Below, one piece after another: positions 1 to 7,274 of a DNA stretch of 64,000 nt. The stretch lies in NCBI RefSeq assembly GCF_034347405.1, contig NZ_CP133778.1, positions 1,798,001 through 1,862,000 on the forward strand. The letters are read 5' to 3'. Each line of letters opens with the position of its first letter. Positions within the stretch are counted from its first letter, which is position 1. Under the pieces are notes generated by a model. It worked only from the letters and a program-made list of their open reading frames with translations, was not told the DNA's origin and ran no database searches. This DNA comes from Pseudomonas sp. CCC3.1. GTDB taxonomy: Bacteria; Pseudomonadota; Gammaproteobacteria; Pseudomonadales; Pseudomonadaceae. Made by a program: the position numbers and the translations under genes.

Positions 1-879
1 CTGGCCTGATCGGCATCTACCCGGGCCAATGCCAGGATTTCGCTGATCAATGATTCCAGGCGATCGCATTCACGCGTCAGGCGCGGCCAGAGCTTTTCGC
101 GTTCTTCGGGGCCAGCACGTTCGGCCAGTGCCAGCGCGATGCGCAACCGTGCCAACGGCGAGCGCAGTTCATGGGATACATCGCGCAGCAGCTGGCGCTG
201 GCTGCCAATCAAACTCTGCAGACGGGCGCCCATGCGGTTGAAGTCAGTCGCCAGCACGCCAAACTCATCACGCCGCGACGCCAGTTGCGCCAGGCTGTTT
301 TGTTGGTAGGTGGTTTGCCCGAGATCATGCACCGCGACGCGCAAGCGGCTTAGCGGGCGGGTAATCGACAGCGTCACCAGCAGGCTGAACAACGTGAGCA
401 CCACCAGCGCGATCCCCAGTGCGCTGAGCGGCCAGATCAGGCTTTTGCGGTGCCAGGCGTCGAGTTCGGGGTTAGGAATGCGATAAATCAGCAAATAGGT
501 TTCGGCGGTCTTCGGGCTGGTGTACTCGACGGTCAGGCGGCGCCAGGGCAGTTCTTCCTTGCCGTGCCCCTGACGAGCTTCCCAGGCGGCCGCCCGGCGC
601 GGAAAAGTGCCTGCTACGACAGGGTCGCCACTCTCGTTGAGCACTTGTACGTCAATGTGATAGTGGCGTTTGCGCCGTTCGAGCAAATCCTGGGCGGCAT
701 CGGGGCCTTGGGTTTCGAAGCGTTCGGTCCACTGTTGCGCCAGATTATTGAGCCCGGGATGGCGGCTGAGGATCCAGGCGTCCTGATTGAGTATGTGCCC
801 CAACAGGATCGATAACCCTGCGACCAAGGCTATTGCCAGCCAAAAGCTGGCCAGAATGCGCCAAAACAGTGATCGCACG
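1..879 (-). CDS. cpxA: CpxA-like sensor histidine kinase (C-terminus cut by window edge)
   Basis: This is the amino-terminal 293 codons of a membrane histidine kinase; the ATPase domain lies beyond the left edge. The start is GTG at 879, preceded by a TGAGGAAC ribosome site. Visible parts in order are membrane segment 1 (residues about 7-27), a periplasmic domain of about 120 residues, membrane segment 2 (about 147-171), a HAMP linker, and a HisKA box with VSHELRSPLARLR, where His236 is the expected phosphorylation site. It lies downstream of a response regulator and a Spy/CpxP-like gene on the same strand. That order is known for the Pseudomonas Cpx locus and suggests sensing of envelope stress. 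The kinase type is certain; the Cpx name rests on context. Confidence 0.85.
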
Positions 880-913
880 GCAGTTCCTCACAAGTCGATG
901 ATTCAAACGACCA

Positions 914-942
914 AAGCCCAACGGCTGGGGGCCGTTGGGCTT
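914..942 (-). terminator. Stem-loop between cpxP-like gene and cpxA
   Basis: A perfect 12 bp stem (914-925 with 931-942) with a 5 nt loop lies between the cpxP-like stop and the cpxA start. On the minus strand the stem is followed by TTTGG rather than a full U-run. It may be an attenuator that lowers cpxA expression relative to cpxP, or an RNA-stabilising hairpin. Confidence 0.5.
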
Positions 943-956
943 GGCAAACATGCAGA

Positions 957-1385
957 TTATTGCGCTTTTGGAGCCTGTTGTGCTTTCCAATCCTTGAACT
1001 GTTTCCATTCGGCTTGACGTTCAGCGCGTTTTTTTTGCATCTCGTCGAAGGTTTTTTGCTGATCAGGTTTGAGCAAGGCACGAATATCGCTCTGGGTTTT
1101 CTGATGCTTGGCAGCGATTTCGTCTTTCAATGCTTTTTGATCAGCAGCTGGGAGTTTTTCCAGGTACTTCTCAACCAGTTGCTTACGATCGTGCATTTGT
1201 TCGCCCATCAACTTGCCAATCTGCTGGCGCTGTTCGCGGCTCAGGTCCAGTTGGCTATAAGGGGCGTCACCGCGACCGTGCTCACCGCCGTGACGTGGAC
1301 CCATTGGGCCATCGCCACCAGGCATGGCCATTGCGACGGTTGGCAGGGCTGCAGCAAACATCAAAGCAATTAGAGTCTTACGCAT
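957..1385 (-). CDS. CpxP/Spy-family periplasmic stress protein (LTXXQ)
   Basis: A 142-residue protein with a clear signal peptide (about residues 1-20, ending near AMA), a short Gly/His-rich stretch, and a helical, charged body. Two LTXXQ-like motifs are visible (LDLSREQRQQI and LLKPDQQKTFDE), which define the Spy/CpxP family of periplasmic chaperones and Cpx inhibitors. It sits between the response regulator and sensor kinase genes, on the same strand, with a good ribosome site (AAAGGAGA). A candidate CpxR box lies about 83 bp upstream. By family it would bind misfolded envelope proteins and dampen CpxA signalling. The family is secure; the specific regulatory role is inferred. Confidence 0.85.
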   Translation of the reverse strand: MRKTLIALMFAAALPTVAMAMPGGDGPMGPRHGGEHGRGDAPYSQLDLSREQRQQIGKLMGEQMHDRKQLVEKYLEKLPAADQKALKDEIAAKHQKTQSDIRALLKPDQQKTFDEMQKKRAERQAEWKQFKDWKAQQAPKAQ

Positions 1386-1467
1386 GGTGTGTCTCCTTTA
1401 TTACGATTCCGGTGAATCCGGATGCGCCCAGTTTAGGGAGATCAAGGTCAATCGCTGTCAATCAAGC

Positions 1468-1483
1468 GTAAAGCTTAGGTAAA
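1468..1483 (+). promoter_or_regulatory. Candidate CpxR box
   Basis: GTAAA-N6-GTAAA matches the CpxR direct-repeat consensus known from enterobacteria. It lies between cpxR and the cpxP-like gene, upstream of the latter. A TTGACA sequence on the minus strand lies just downstream of the box and could be a -35 element. It suggests autoregulated Cpx output. Confidence 0.5.
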
Positions 1484-1550
1484 GAGGGTTTGGAGGGAGG
1501 TTTACAAATGGGTTCTTCATTAGAACAACGCTCGAACCCTGCAAAAAACC

Positions 1551-1652
1551 GTAGTCGCTGACGAGGGACGAGGCTGCGATGGGTTACGGAGCGCGACTTC
1601 GGGCAGCAGTCCTGCGTCCCGTATCGCAGCCTCGTCCCTCGTCAGCGACTAC
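1551..1652. repeat. Intergenic inverted repeat, family B copy 1 (102 bp)
   Basis: The ends, GTAGTCGCTGACGAGG and the matching CCTCGTCAGCGACTAC, pair over about 30 bp, leaving a central loop of about 40 bp. A second copy with the same ends lies at 17204-17304. The element lies between cpxR and the cpxP-like gene and would fold as a long hairpin in a shared transcript. Confidence 0.8.
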
Positions 1653-1662
1653 AAGTCGGCAG

Positions 1663-2340
1663 TCAGGCGCTATAAAAATAGCCCCGGCTGCGCAAGGCGA
1701 CGATGCGCGGGCGGCCATCGGGGTGCGGGCCTATCTTTTTACGCAGGTTGCTGACGTGCATGTCGAGGCTGCGGTCGTAGAGGGTCAACTTGCGGCCCAG
1801 GGCAATTTGCGCGAGTTCCTGTTTGTCCAGCGGCTCGCCCGGCTGGCGCAGTAACGCCTCAAGCAAGCGGCTTTCCGACACTGTCAGGACAATGTCGTGT
1901 TCATTGATGGTCACAACACCGCGCACCGGGCTGAAGCACAGGTCGCCCAGTTCCATTTGGCTGGACACCGCTGTCGGATGGCTGCGTCGCAGTACAGCAC
2001 GCAAGCGTGCAGTCAGTTCGCGGGGGTCGCAGGGTTTGGCCAGATAGTCATCGGCACCCAGTTCAAGCCCCAGAATTCGGTCCAGCGGTTCGCCGCGCGC
2101 TGACAGCATCAGCACCGGTAAATCCGGGTGGTCGTGGCGCAGTTGCTTGAGCAACTCCAGACCGCTGCCATCCGGCAGCATGACATCCAGCACCACGGCG
2201 TCGGGGCTGGAATCGAGCAGCGCCTTGCGGGCGCTCAGGCCATCGTGGCAAGCGCGAACCTGAAAGCCTTCCTGGCTTAACCAACTGCTCAGGAGTTCAC
2301 ACAACTCCTGGTCATCGTCTATCAGTAACAGGTCGCTCAT
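1663..2340 (-). CDS. cpxR: CpxR-like response regulator (OmpR/PhoB family)
   Basis: 225 residues. The receiver domain (about 1-118) has the acidic pair Asp8/Asp9, phospho-acceptor Asp52 in VLDVMLPDGSG and Lys102 in DDYLAKP. A winged-helix DNA-binding domain (about 130-225) has the typical DMHVSNLRKKIG and RGYFY ends. It is the first gene of the cpxR, cpxP-like, cpxA set on the minus strand. It would bind GTAAA repeats such as the one at 1468-1483 when phosphorylated by the kinase at the left edge. A 102 bp repeat separates it from the next gene, so its co-transcription with the other two genes is not certain. The response regulator type is certain; the Cpx assignment rests on gene order. Confidence 0.88.
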   Translation of the reverse strand: MSDLLLIDDDQELCELLSSWLSQEGFQVRACHDGLSARKALLDSSPDAVVLDVMLPDGSGLELLKQLRHDHPDLPVLMLSARGEPLDRILGLELGADDYLAKPCDPRELTARLRAVLRRSHPTAVSSQMELGDLCFSPVRGVVTINEHDIVLTVSESRLLEALLRQPGEPLDKQELAQIALGRKLTLYDRSLDMHVSNLRKKIGPHPDGRPRIVALRSRGYFYSA

Positions 2341-2356
2341 GTCTCACTCAATGTTT

Positions 2357-2499
2357 AGGTTCTGTACGAAATGTATCTGCGCTCGATTATGCTGCGTTGA
2401 AAACAGGCTCGAAATGCTCATTTACAACCCGTAGACTCCGCTTTCTCGCCTGTTTTCACCTTGCCTAACCTTCGCTCGAAAACATTTCGTACAGAGCCT
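2357..2499. mobile_element. MITE-like element (143 bp) with terminal inverted repeats
   Basis: The termini AGGTTCTGTACGAAATGT and ACATTTCGTACAGAGCCT are inverted repeats with one mismatch in 18. The interior carries more imperfect inverted segments (GAAAACAGGC facing GCCTGTTTTC) and no gene. This is the form of a non-autonomous miniature element. It fills most of the gap between cpxR and yciI. Confidence 0.6.
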
Positions 2500-2549
2500 G
2501 GCCAGTGGCCGCTGCAATCTGCGGCGGTCACTGGCAAAGATAGCCCGGA

Positions 2550-2849
2550 TTAAGGCAGGACTTGCTTGAACGGTTTGACGATCACATTGGCATACACACC
2601 AGCGCCAATGTAAGGATCCGCATCGGCCCAGGCCTGTGCAGCGCCCAAGGACTCGAACTCGGCAACCACCAGGCTACCGGTAAAGCCGGCAGCGCCTGGG
2701 TCGTTGCTTTCGATGGCCGGGTGCGGGCCAGCCAAGACCAGGCGGCCTTGTTCTTTTAGCTGGGTCAAACGTTGAAGGTGCGCCGGGCGTACGCTCAGGC
2801 GTTTTTCAAGTGAGTTTTCAACGTCTGTGGAAATGATTGCGTAGAGCAT
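2550..2849 (-). CDS. yciI: YciI family protein
   Basis: 99 residues, starting at ATG 2849 behind a GAGGA ribosome site. An in-frame start 45 bp upstream would lie inside the preceding gene and lacks family similarity. The sequence opens MLYAIISTDV and carries RPAHL, whose His24 corresponds to the conserved YciI histidine, then GPHPAIE and a C-terminal ferredoxin-like fold with the DPYIGAGVY segment. YciI proteins are small alpha-beta barrel-like proteins, some acting as dehydrochlorinases; the physiological substrate is unknown. The start lies one base after the yciB stop codon (TGAC ATG), so the two are translationally linked. Confidence 0.88.
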   Translation of the reverse strand: MLYAIISTDVENSLEKRLSVRPAHLQRLTQLKEQGRLVLAGPHPAIESNDPGAAGFTGSLVVAEFESLGAAQAWADADPYIGAGVYANVIVKPFKQVLP

Positions 2850-2850
2850 G

Positions 2851-3453
2851 TCAGTCCTCGGATTTGCTGTTGGTCGGTGCAGAATCGGTGTCATGCAGGT
2901 GGCGTGACAGGTAAATGCCCTGAGCGATCAGGAACAGTACGGTCATGCCCAAGCTGCCGAATACTTTAAAGTCGACCCAGATGCTCTGGTAGGTGAACGC
3001 GACAAACAGGTTGGCCGCGCCGCAGAACAGGAAAAAGCCAATCCAGGCCAGGTTCAGGCGGGTCCATACGGCATCGGGAAGGGTCAATGCATGGCCCATG
3101 ATGCGTTTGATCAGCAGCTTGTCGCCGATGAAGTGGCTACCGGCAAAGGCCAGTGCAAACAGCCAGTTCACCACGGGGGCTTTCCATTTAAGGAAGGTTT
3201 CGCTGTGGAAGGCCAAGGTCAGGCTGCCAAAAACCAGGCAGGCGATCAGGGTCAGCCATTGGCTCTTTTCGAGCTTGCGCTGTTTAAAAAACAGAATGCC
3301 GTATACCACCAGGGAGCTGATGATCAACATCGCCGTAGCGCTGTAGATGCCCCCGACCGTCAGGCTATGCCCGGCGATATCGACGATGCGTGGCTCGATT
3401 TTGTAGACGATGAAAAACAGTAACAGCGGGATGAAGTCGATGAATTGTTTCAC
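2851..3453 (-). CDS. yciB: Inner membrane septation protein YciB (IspZ family)
   Basis: 200 residues. The GTG at 3453 gives the family-typical start KQFIDFIPLLLFFIVYK. A longer TTG start at 3492 adds 13 residues without family similarity. Five to six hydrophobic segments are visible, with the conserved motifs KWKAPVVNWLFA and WTRLNLAWIGFF. YciB/IspZ is an integral inner-membrane protein needed for normal septation and envelope integrity in enterobacteria and Shigella. The ribosome site in front of the GTG is weak. It is followed immediately by yciI, as in other pseudomonads. Confidence 0.9.
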   Translation of the reverse strand: MKQFIDFIPLLLFFIVYKIEPRIVDIAGHSLTVGGIYSATAMLIISSLVVYGILFFKQRKLEKSQWLTLIACLVFGSLTLAFHSETFLKWKAPVVNWLFALAFAGSHFIGDKLLIKRIMGHALTLPDAVWTRLNLAWIGFFLFCGAANLFVAFTYQSIWVDFKVFGSLGMTVLFLIAQGIYLSRHLHDTDSAPTNSKSED

Positions 3454-3537
3454 AGTGGCAGCCAGAAGCAGGATGTGGCGGCATAATAACAAACATCAAT
3501 GACAGCGAAAGCGTCAGCTAGAGGTTATTAAATCCCC

Positions 3538-4401
3538 GTGGAAATAGACTTGCATTGCCATAGCACGGCTTCTGACGGCGCTTTGGCGCCGGCGGCGCTG
3601 GTTGCGCGTGCGTTCGAGAAAGGTGTGCGAGTCCTGGCCCTGACCGATCACGATACACTTGAGGGCCTTGAAGAAGCCCGCGCAGCGGCGCATGGCTTGA
3701 ACATGACGTTGATTAACGGCATCGAATTGTCCTGCACCTGGGGTGGGGCGACGATTCATGTGCTGGGTTATGGTTTCGACCTCAACGCCCCGGCACTGCT
3801 TGACGCCATTGCTAAACTGCATGATGGGCGCTGGCTGCGAGCCGAAGAAATAAGCCGCAAGCTGGCCCTTAAAGGCATGCCGGGGGCCCTGGAAGGTGCT
3901 CGGGCCATTCAGCAAGGGCTGGGCGACAGTGGCAACGCGCCGGCCCGCCCGCATTTTGCGGACTATCTGGTCCAGGCCGGGTATGTCAAAGACCGCGCCG
4001 AAGCGTTCCGAAAATGGCTGGGCGCAGGCAAGCTGGGTGACGTTAAACAGCATTGGCCAAGCCTTGAAGACACCGTGGGCACGCTGCGTGCTGCTGGCGC
4101 CTGGGTCAGCCTGGCGCATCCTTCGCATTACGATTTCACCCGCAGCAAGCGACGTCGGCTGATTGGCGACTATATTCAAGCAGGGGGTCACGCGATTGAA
4201 GTCGTCAACGGCTATCAGCCTGCCGATCAAGTGGGCAGCCTGGCGATTCTGGCGCGTGAGTTCGGTCTGCTGGTGAGTGCCGGCAGTGACTTTCATGGCC
4301 CTGGAGGTTGGTCCGAGATCGGCGAATACCGTCCCATCCCGGAAGATCTGCCGCCATTGTGGTGTCGCTTCAAATATGACCAGCCTGCTGCCAACGCCTG
4401 A
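3538..4401 (+). CDS. rnm: RNase AM-type PHP-domain 5'-3' exonuclease (YciV/TrpH)
   Basis: 287 residues from a GTG start, divergent from yciB. PHP-domain metal ligands are visible in order: HCH near the start (His6, His8), TDHD (Asp37-His38-Asp39), GIELS, then SLAHPSHYD and SAGSDFHGP near the C-terminus. The family member in E. coli (YciV/RNase AM) removes mono- and short-RNA nucleotides 5'-3' and matures the 5' ends of rRNAs. It is followed after 13 bp by a YciO-like gene, scpA and scpB, probably one operon. The ribosome site is GAGG about 13 bp upstream, a long spacing, so the start is moderately sure. Confidence 0.85.
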   Translation: MEIDLHCHSTASDGALAPAALVARAFEKGVRVLALTDHDTLEGLEEARAAAHGLNMTLINGIELSCTWGGATIHVLGYGFDLNAPALLDAIAKLHDGRWLRAEEISRKLALKGMPGALEGARAIQQGLGDSGNAPARPHFADYLVQAGYVKDRAEAFRKWLGAGKLGDVKQHWPSLEDTVGTLRAAGAWVSLAHPSHYDFTRSKRRRLIGDYIQAGGHAIEVVNGYQPADQVGSLAILAREFGLLVSAGSDFHGPGGWSEIGEYRPIPEDLPPLWCRFKYDQPAANA

Positions 4402-4414
4402 ACAGGAACATAAA

Positions 4415-5044
4415 GTGAGTCAATTTTTCCAGATTCATCCGGAAAACCCGCAGCCACGCCTGATCAAACAGGCAGTCGAGATTGTTCGCAAGGGCGGGGT
4501 CGTCATTTACCCGACAGACTCGTCCTACGCCGTGGGTTGTCAGATGGGTGACAAGGGCGCGATTGAGCGCATCAAGCGCCTGCGCAACCTGGACGACAAG
4601 CACAACTTCACCTTGATGTGCAGTGACCTGTCGCAATTGGGTTTGTTTGCCAAGGTGGACACTGGCGTGTTCCGTTTGCTCAAGGCCCACACGCCGGGGC
4701 CTTACACCTTTATTCTCAACGCTACCCGTGAAGTTCCGCGTTTGTTGCTGCACCCCAAGCGCCGCACCATCGGCATGCGCGTGCCGCAGCACCCGATAGC
4801 CCTGGCTTTGCTGGCTGAGTTGAATGAGCCGCTGATGAGCGTGACTTTGATCCTGCCGGGTGAAACCGAGCCCATGGAAGACCCTTACGAGATTCGCGAT
4901 GCGCTCGAAAAACAGGTCGACTTGATCATTGATGGCGGGTTTGGCGGTCATAAAGCGTCGACCGTCATCAGTCTGGTCGATGACGAACCCGAAGTGGTGC
5001 GGGTGGGTTGTGGCGATCCGACGCCGTTCATGGTCGAGGCCTGA
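4415..5044 (+). CDS. Sua5/YciO/YrdC-family protein (YciO type)
   Basis: 209 residues from GTG 4415, behind a CAGGAACA ribosome site. The start gives MSQFFQIHPENPQPR, the usual YciO opening; in-frame upstream sequence is the end of the preceding gene. The YrdC fold motifs are clear: GGVVIYPTDSSYAVGC, KRLRNLDDKHNFTLMC, GPYTFIL and RTIGMRVP. Sua5/YrdC enzymes make threonylcarbamoyl-AMP for the tRNA t6A modification. YciO paralogues have a related fold whose exact role is less certain. The stop overlaps the scpA start (TGATG). Confidence 0.88.
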   Translation: MSQFFQIHPENPQPRLIKQAVEIVRKGGVVIYPTDSSYAVGCQMGDKGAIERIKRLRNLDDKHNFTLMCSDLSQLGLFAKVDTGVFRLLKAHTPGPYTFILNATREVPRLLLHPKRRTIGMRVPQHPIALALLAELNEPLMSVTLILPGETEPMEDPYEIRDALEKQVDLIIDGGFGGHKASTVISLVDDEPEVVRVGCGDPTPFMVEA

Positions 5045-5871
5045 TGTCTGACGTAGAAACAGTAGACGCCGTTGATTCGCAGGCTGGCGCCCAGCAAGAA
5101 CTGCCGTTTGCCATGGTCTATGGCCAGGCCGTTATCGAAATGCCGATGGACCTGTACATCCCGCCGGATGCGCTGGAGGTGTTTCTTGACGCCTTCGAAG
5201 GCCCGCTCGACTTGCTGCTGTACCTGATCCGCAAGCAGAACATCGATATTCTCGACATTCCCGTGGCGGAAATTACCCGCCAATACATGGGCTATGTCGA
5301 GCTGATGAAGACTGTGCGCCTGGAACTGGCCGCCGAGTATCTGGTGATGGCCGCCATGTTGGCCGAGATCAAGTCGCGCATGCTGCTGCCGCGTTCCGCC
5401 GAGATCGAAGAGGAAGAAGGCGACCCGCGTGCCGAACTGATTCGCCGCTTGCAACAGTACGAGCGATTCAAGGCCGCTGCAGAAGGCATCGATGGCTTGA
5501 GCCGGGTAGGGCGCGATGTCATTGTGCCCAAGCTTGATGCCCCCGAAGCCCGCGCACGCAAACTGGTGCCGGATGTCGCGCTCGAAGAACTGCTGATGTC
5601 CATGGCCGAAGTGCTGCGCCGCACTGACATGTTTGAAAACCACCAGGTCAGCCGTGAAGCGTTGTCTACCCGTGAGCGCATGAGTGAAGTGCTGGAGCGT
5701 CTCAAGGGCGGCGGTTTTGTGCCGTTTGTTGAGTTGTTTACTGCCGAAGAAGGTCGTCTTGGCGTGGTCGTGACCTTTATGGCCATTTTGGAACTGGTCA
5801 AAGAGTCGTTGGTCGAGTTGGTGCAAAATGAGCCCTTCGCGGCAATCCACGTGCGAGCGCGAGCCGAATAA
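5044..5871 (+). CDS. scpA: Segregation and condensation protein A (ScpA)
   Basis: 275 residues from ATG 5044, which overlaps the stop of the preceding gene. The kleisin-type core is recognisable: FEGPLDLLLYLIRKQNIDI near residue 55, then EYLVMAAMLAEIKSRMLLP, and a C-terminal winged helix (VVTFMAILELVKE). ScpA bridges the SMC ATPase dimer and binds ScpB to form the bacterial condensin that organises and segregates the chromosome. scpB follows after 12 bp, so they are co-transcribed. The N-terminal 40 residues before the core are an extension common in Pseudomonas. Confidence 0.93.
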   Translation: MSDVETVDAVDSQAGAQQELPFAMVYGQAVIEMPMDLYIPPDALEVFLDAFEGPLDLLLYLIRKQNIDILDIPVAEITRQYMGYVELMKTVRLELAAEYLVMAAMLAEIKSRMLLPRSAEIEEEEGDPRAELIRRLQQYERFKAAAEGIDGLSRVGRDVIVPKLDAPEARARKLVPDVALEELLMSMAEVLRRTDMFENHQVSREALSTRERMSEVLERLKGGGFVPFVELFTAEEGRLGVVVTFMAILELVKESLVELVQNEPFAAIHVRARAE

Positions 5872-5883
5872 AGAGCTGAAACC

Positions 5884-6849
5884 ATGAACCTGACTGAACC
5901 CCGCGAACTGGCCCCCTTGCTGGAGGCCTTTTTATTGGCCTCCGGAAAGCCGCAAAGCCTTGAGCGCTTGTTTGAACTGTTTGAAGAGGGCGAACGGCCT
6001 GAGCCGCCCGTGTTCAAAAAAGCCCTCGAACTGCTGCGCAAATCCTGCGAAGGCCGGGCTTTTGAACTCAAGGAAGTGGCGTCGGGTTATCGCCTGCAAA
6101 TTCGTGAAAAGTTTTCACCCTGGGTCGGGCGACTGTGGGAAGAGCGTCCGCAGCGTTACTCGCGTGCCATGCTCGAAACCATGGCGCTGATTGCCTATCG
6201 CCAGCCGATTACCCGTGGCGAGATCGAAGACGTGCGTGGCGTGGCGGTGAACAGCCACATCGTCAAAACCCTGCTTGAACGTGAATGGATCCGCGTGGTG
6301 GGCTATCGCGACGTGCCGGGTAAACCGGCGATGTTTGCCACCACCAAAGGTTTTCTGGACCACTTCAACCTGAAAAACCTCGACGACTTGCCGCCATTGG
6401 CCGAGTTGCGCGAGCTTGAGCCTGACCCGATTCTCGACTTCGACGACGCCCCGGTGCCTGCACACCTGCAAGCCCTGGCAGACGAAAGCGCCGAGCCCGA
6501 AGAGCCCAAAGACGAAACCAGCTTCCGCACCCTGCTGGTGGAACTGGACACCATGGAGGAGGGTCTTAAAACTGACTTTGAGGACTTGTTGCGCGATGTT
6601 GCTGTCGGCGATCCGGCGGCCAGCGATGAGCCTCAAGCAGCAAGTGAAGAGCCAGAGCTACAGCTCGAGCCAGAACCAGAACCAGAACCAGAGCCAGAGC
6701 TGAGGCTCAGCGCCGCCGAGTTGGCGCGTGAACGGCTGCGTGCGGCCGTGGCGGCACTGGAAGCGAGGCCAACCCTGAGTGACGAAGAACTCGAAGCCCG
6801 GGCCCTGGCCGAAGCCATCGAACAGGAACGCCGCGAACAGGAAGACTGA
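5884..6849 (+). CDS. scpB: Segregation and condensation protein B (ScpB)
   Basis: 321 residues. Residues about 1-175 are the two winged-helix domains of ScpB, with PLLEAFLLASGKP and ALIAYRQPITRGEIEDVRGV as signatures. The partner is ScpA, just upstream; together with SMC they form the condensin complex. The C-terminal about 140 residues are acidic and low in complexity, longer than in short ScpB proteins, and contain a run of Glu-Pro repeats encoded by a hexanucleotide array (6667-6699). A REP element follows, suggesting the operon end. Confidence 0.92.
   Translation: MNLTEPRELAPLLEAFLLASGKPQSLERLFELFEEGERPEPPVFKKALELLRKSCEGRAFELKEVASGYRLQIREKFSPWVGRLWEERPQRYSRAMLETMALIAYRQPITRGEIEDVRGVAVNSHIVKTLLEREWIRVVGYRDVPGKPAMFATTKGFLDHFNLKNLDDLPPLAELRELEPDPILDFDDAPVPAHLQALADESAEPEEPKDETSFRTLLVELDTMEEGLKTDFEDLLRDVAVGDPAASDEPQAASEEPELQLEPEPEPEPEPELRLSAAELARERLRAAVAALEARPTLSDEELEARALAEAIEQERREQED
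6667..6699 (+). repeat. Hexanucleotide repeat inside scpB
   Basis: Five tandem GARCCA units plus half a unit encode alternating Glu and Pro. Unit gain or loss keeps the reading frame, so length variation would only change the acidic tail. Confidence 0.85.
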
Positions 6850-6859
6850 CGCACTCCCA

Positions 6860-6928
6860 CTGTAGGAGCGAGCTTGCCTCGCGAGCTTTTAAAGATCAAA
6901 AGATCGCGAGGCAAGCTCGCTCCTACAG
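6860..6928. repeat. REP-like palindrome, family A copy 1
   Basis: Long inverted repeat with arms beginning CTGTAGGAGCGAGCTTGCC and ending with its complement. It lies between scpB and the DUF1289 gene. The same arms occur at seven other sites in the window. Confidence 0.9.
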
Positions 6929-6948
6929 GGATTTTGAGAGATTCCACC

Positions 6949-7131
6949 ATGAAAGATCCCTGCATCGACGTGTGCAAGTTTACCGATGACATTTGCATCG
7001 GTTGTGGGCGCAGCAAGCGCGAAATCAAAGCCTGGAAGAAACTCGACAAGGAAGAAAAACGCGCCGTGCTGGCCGAAGCATCCCAGCGTTTACTGGCCCT
7101 GAAGGCCACCGGTCGGCGGAAAAAGAAGTAA
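6949..7131 (+). CDS. DUF1289 family protein
   Basis: 60 residues from ATG 6949 with GAGAGA upstream. Four cysteines (5, 9, 16, 19) sit in DPCIDVCKFTDDICIGCGRS, the signature of the DUF1289 family, and suggest a small metal site. A basic tail (RRKKK) ends the protein. The molecular role of the family is unknown. It lies between scpB and rluB on the same strand, separated from each by repeats or hairpins. Confidence 0.85.
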   Translation: MKDPCIDVCKFTDDICIGCGRSKREIKAWKKLDKEEKRAVLAEASQRLLALKATGRRKKK

Positions 7132-7198
7132 GTCTGGCACTTCAAGACCAGGCGTTGATGCGTAATGGCCAACATCCGCGTATGATTCGCGACCCCGC

Positions 7199-7250
7199 GG
7201 CGCTCGTTCGAGCGCCAGGACCTATTTTCAACACCTCAGGCATAGCCTGA
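7199..7250 (+). other. Two hairpins in the rluB leader
   Basis: A perfect 8 bp stem (7199-7216, GGCGCTCG-TT-CGAGCGCC) is followed by a 6 bp stem (7236-7250, TCAGGC-ATA-GCCTGA) 25 bp before the rluB start. There is no U-run, so these are not classic terminators. They may be RNA structure in the rluB 5' untranslated region. Confidence 0.4.
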
Positions 7251-7274
7251 ATCGACACACCGGGAGGTGCCCAG

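Noticed and set aside
2850..2894. Longer YciI start 45 bp upstream
   Set aside because: It would lie inside yciB and the added residues have no family similarity; ATG 2849 has a good ribosome site.
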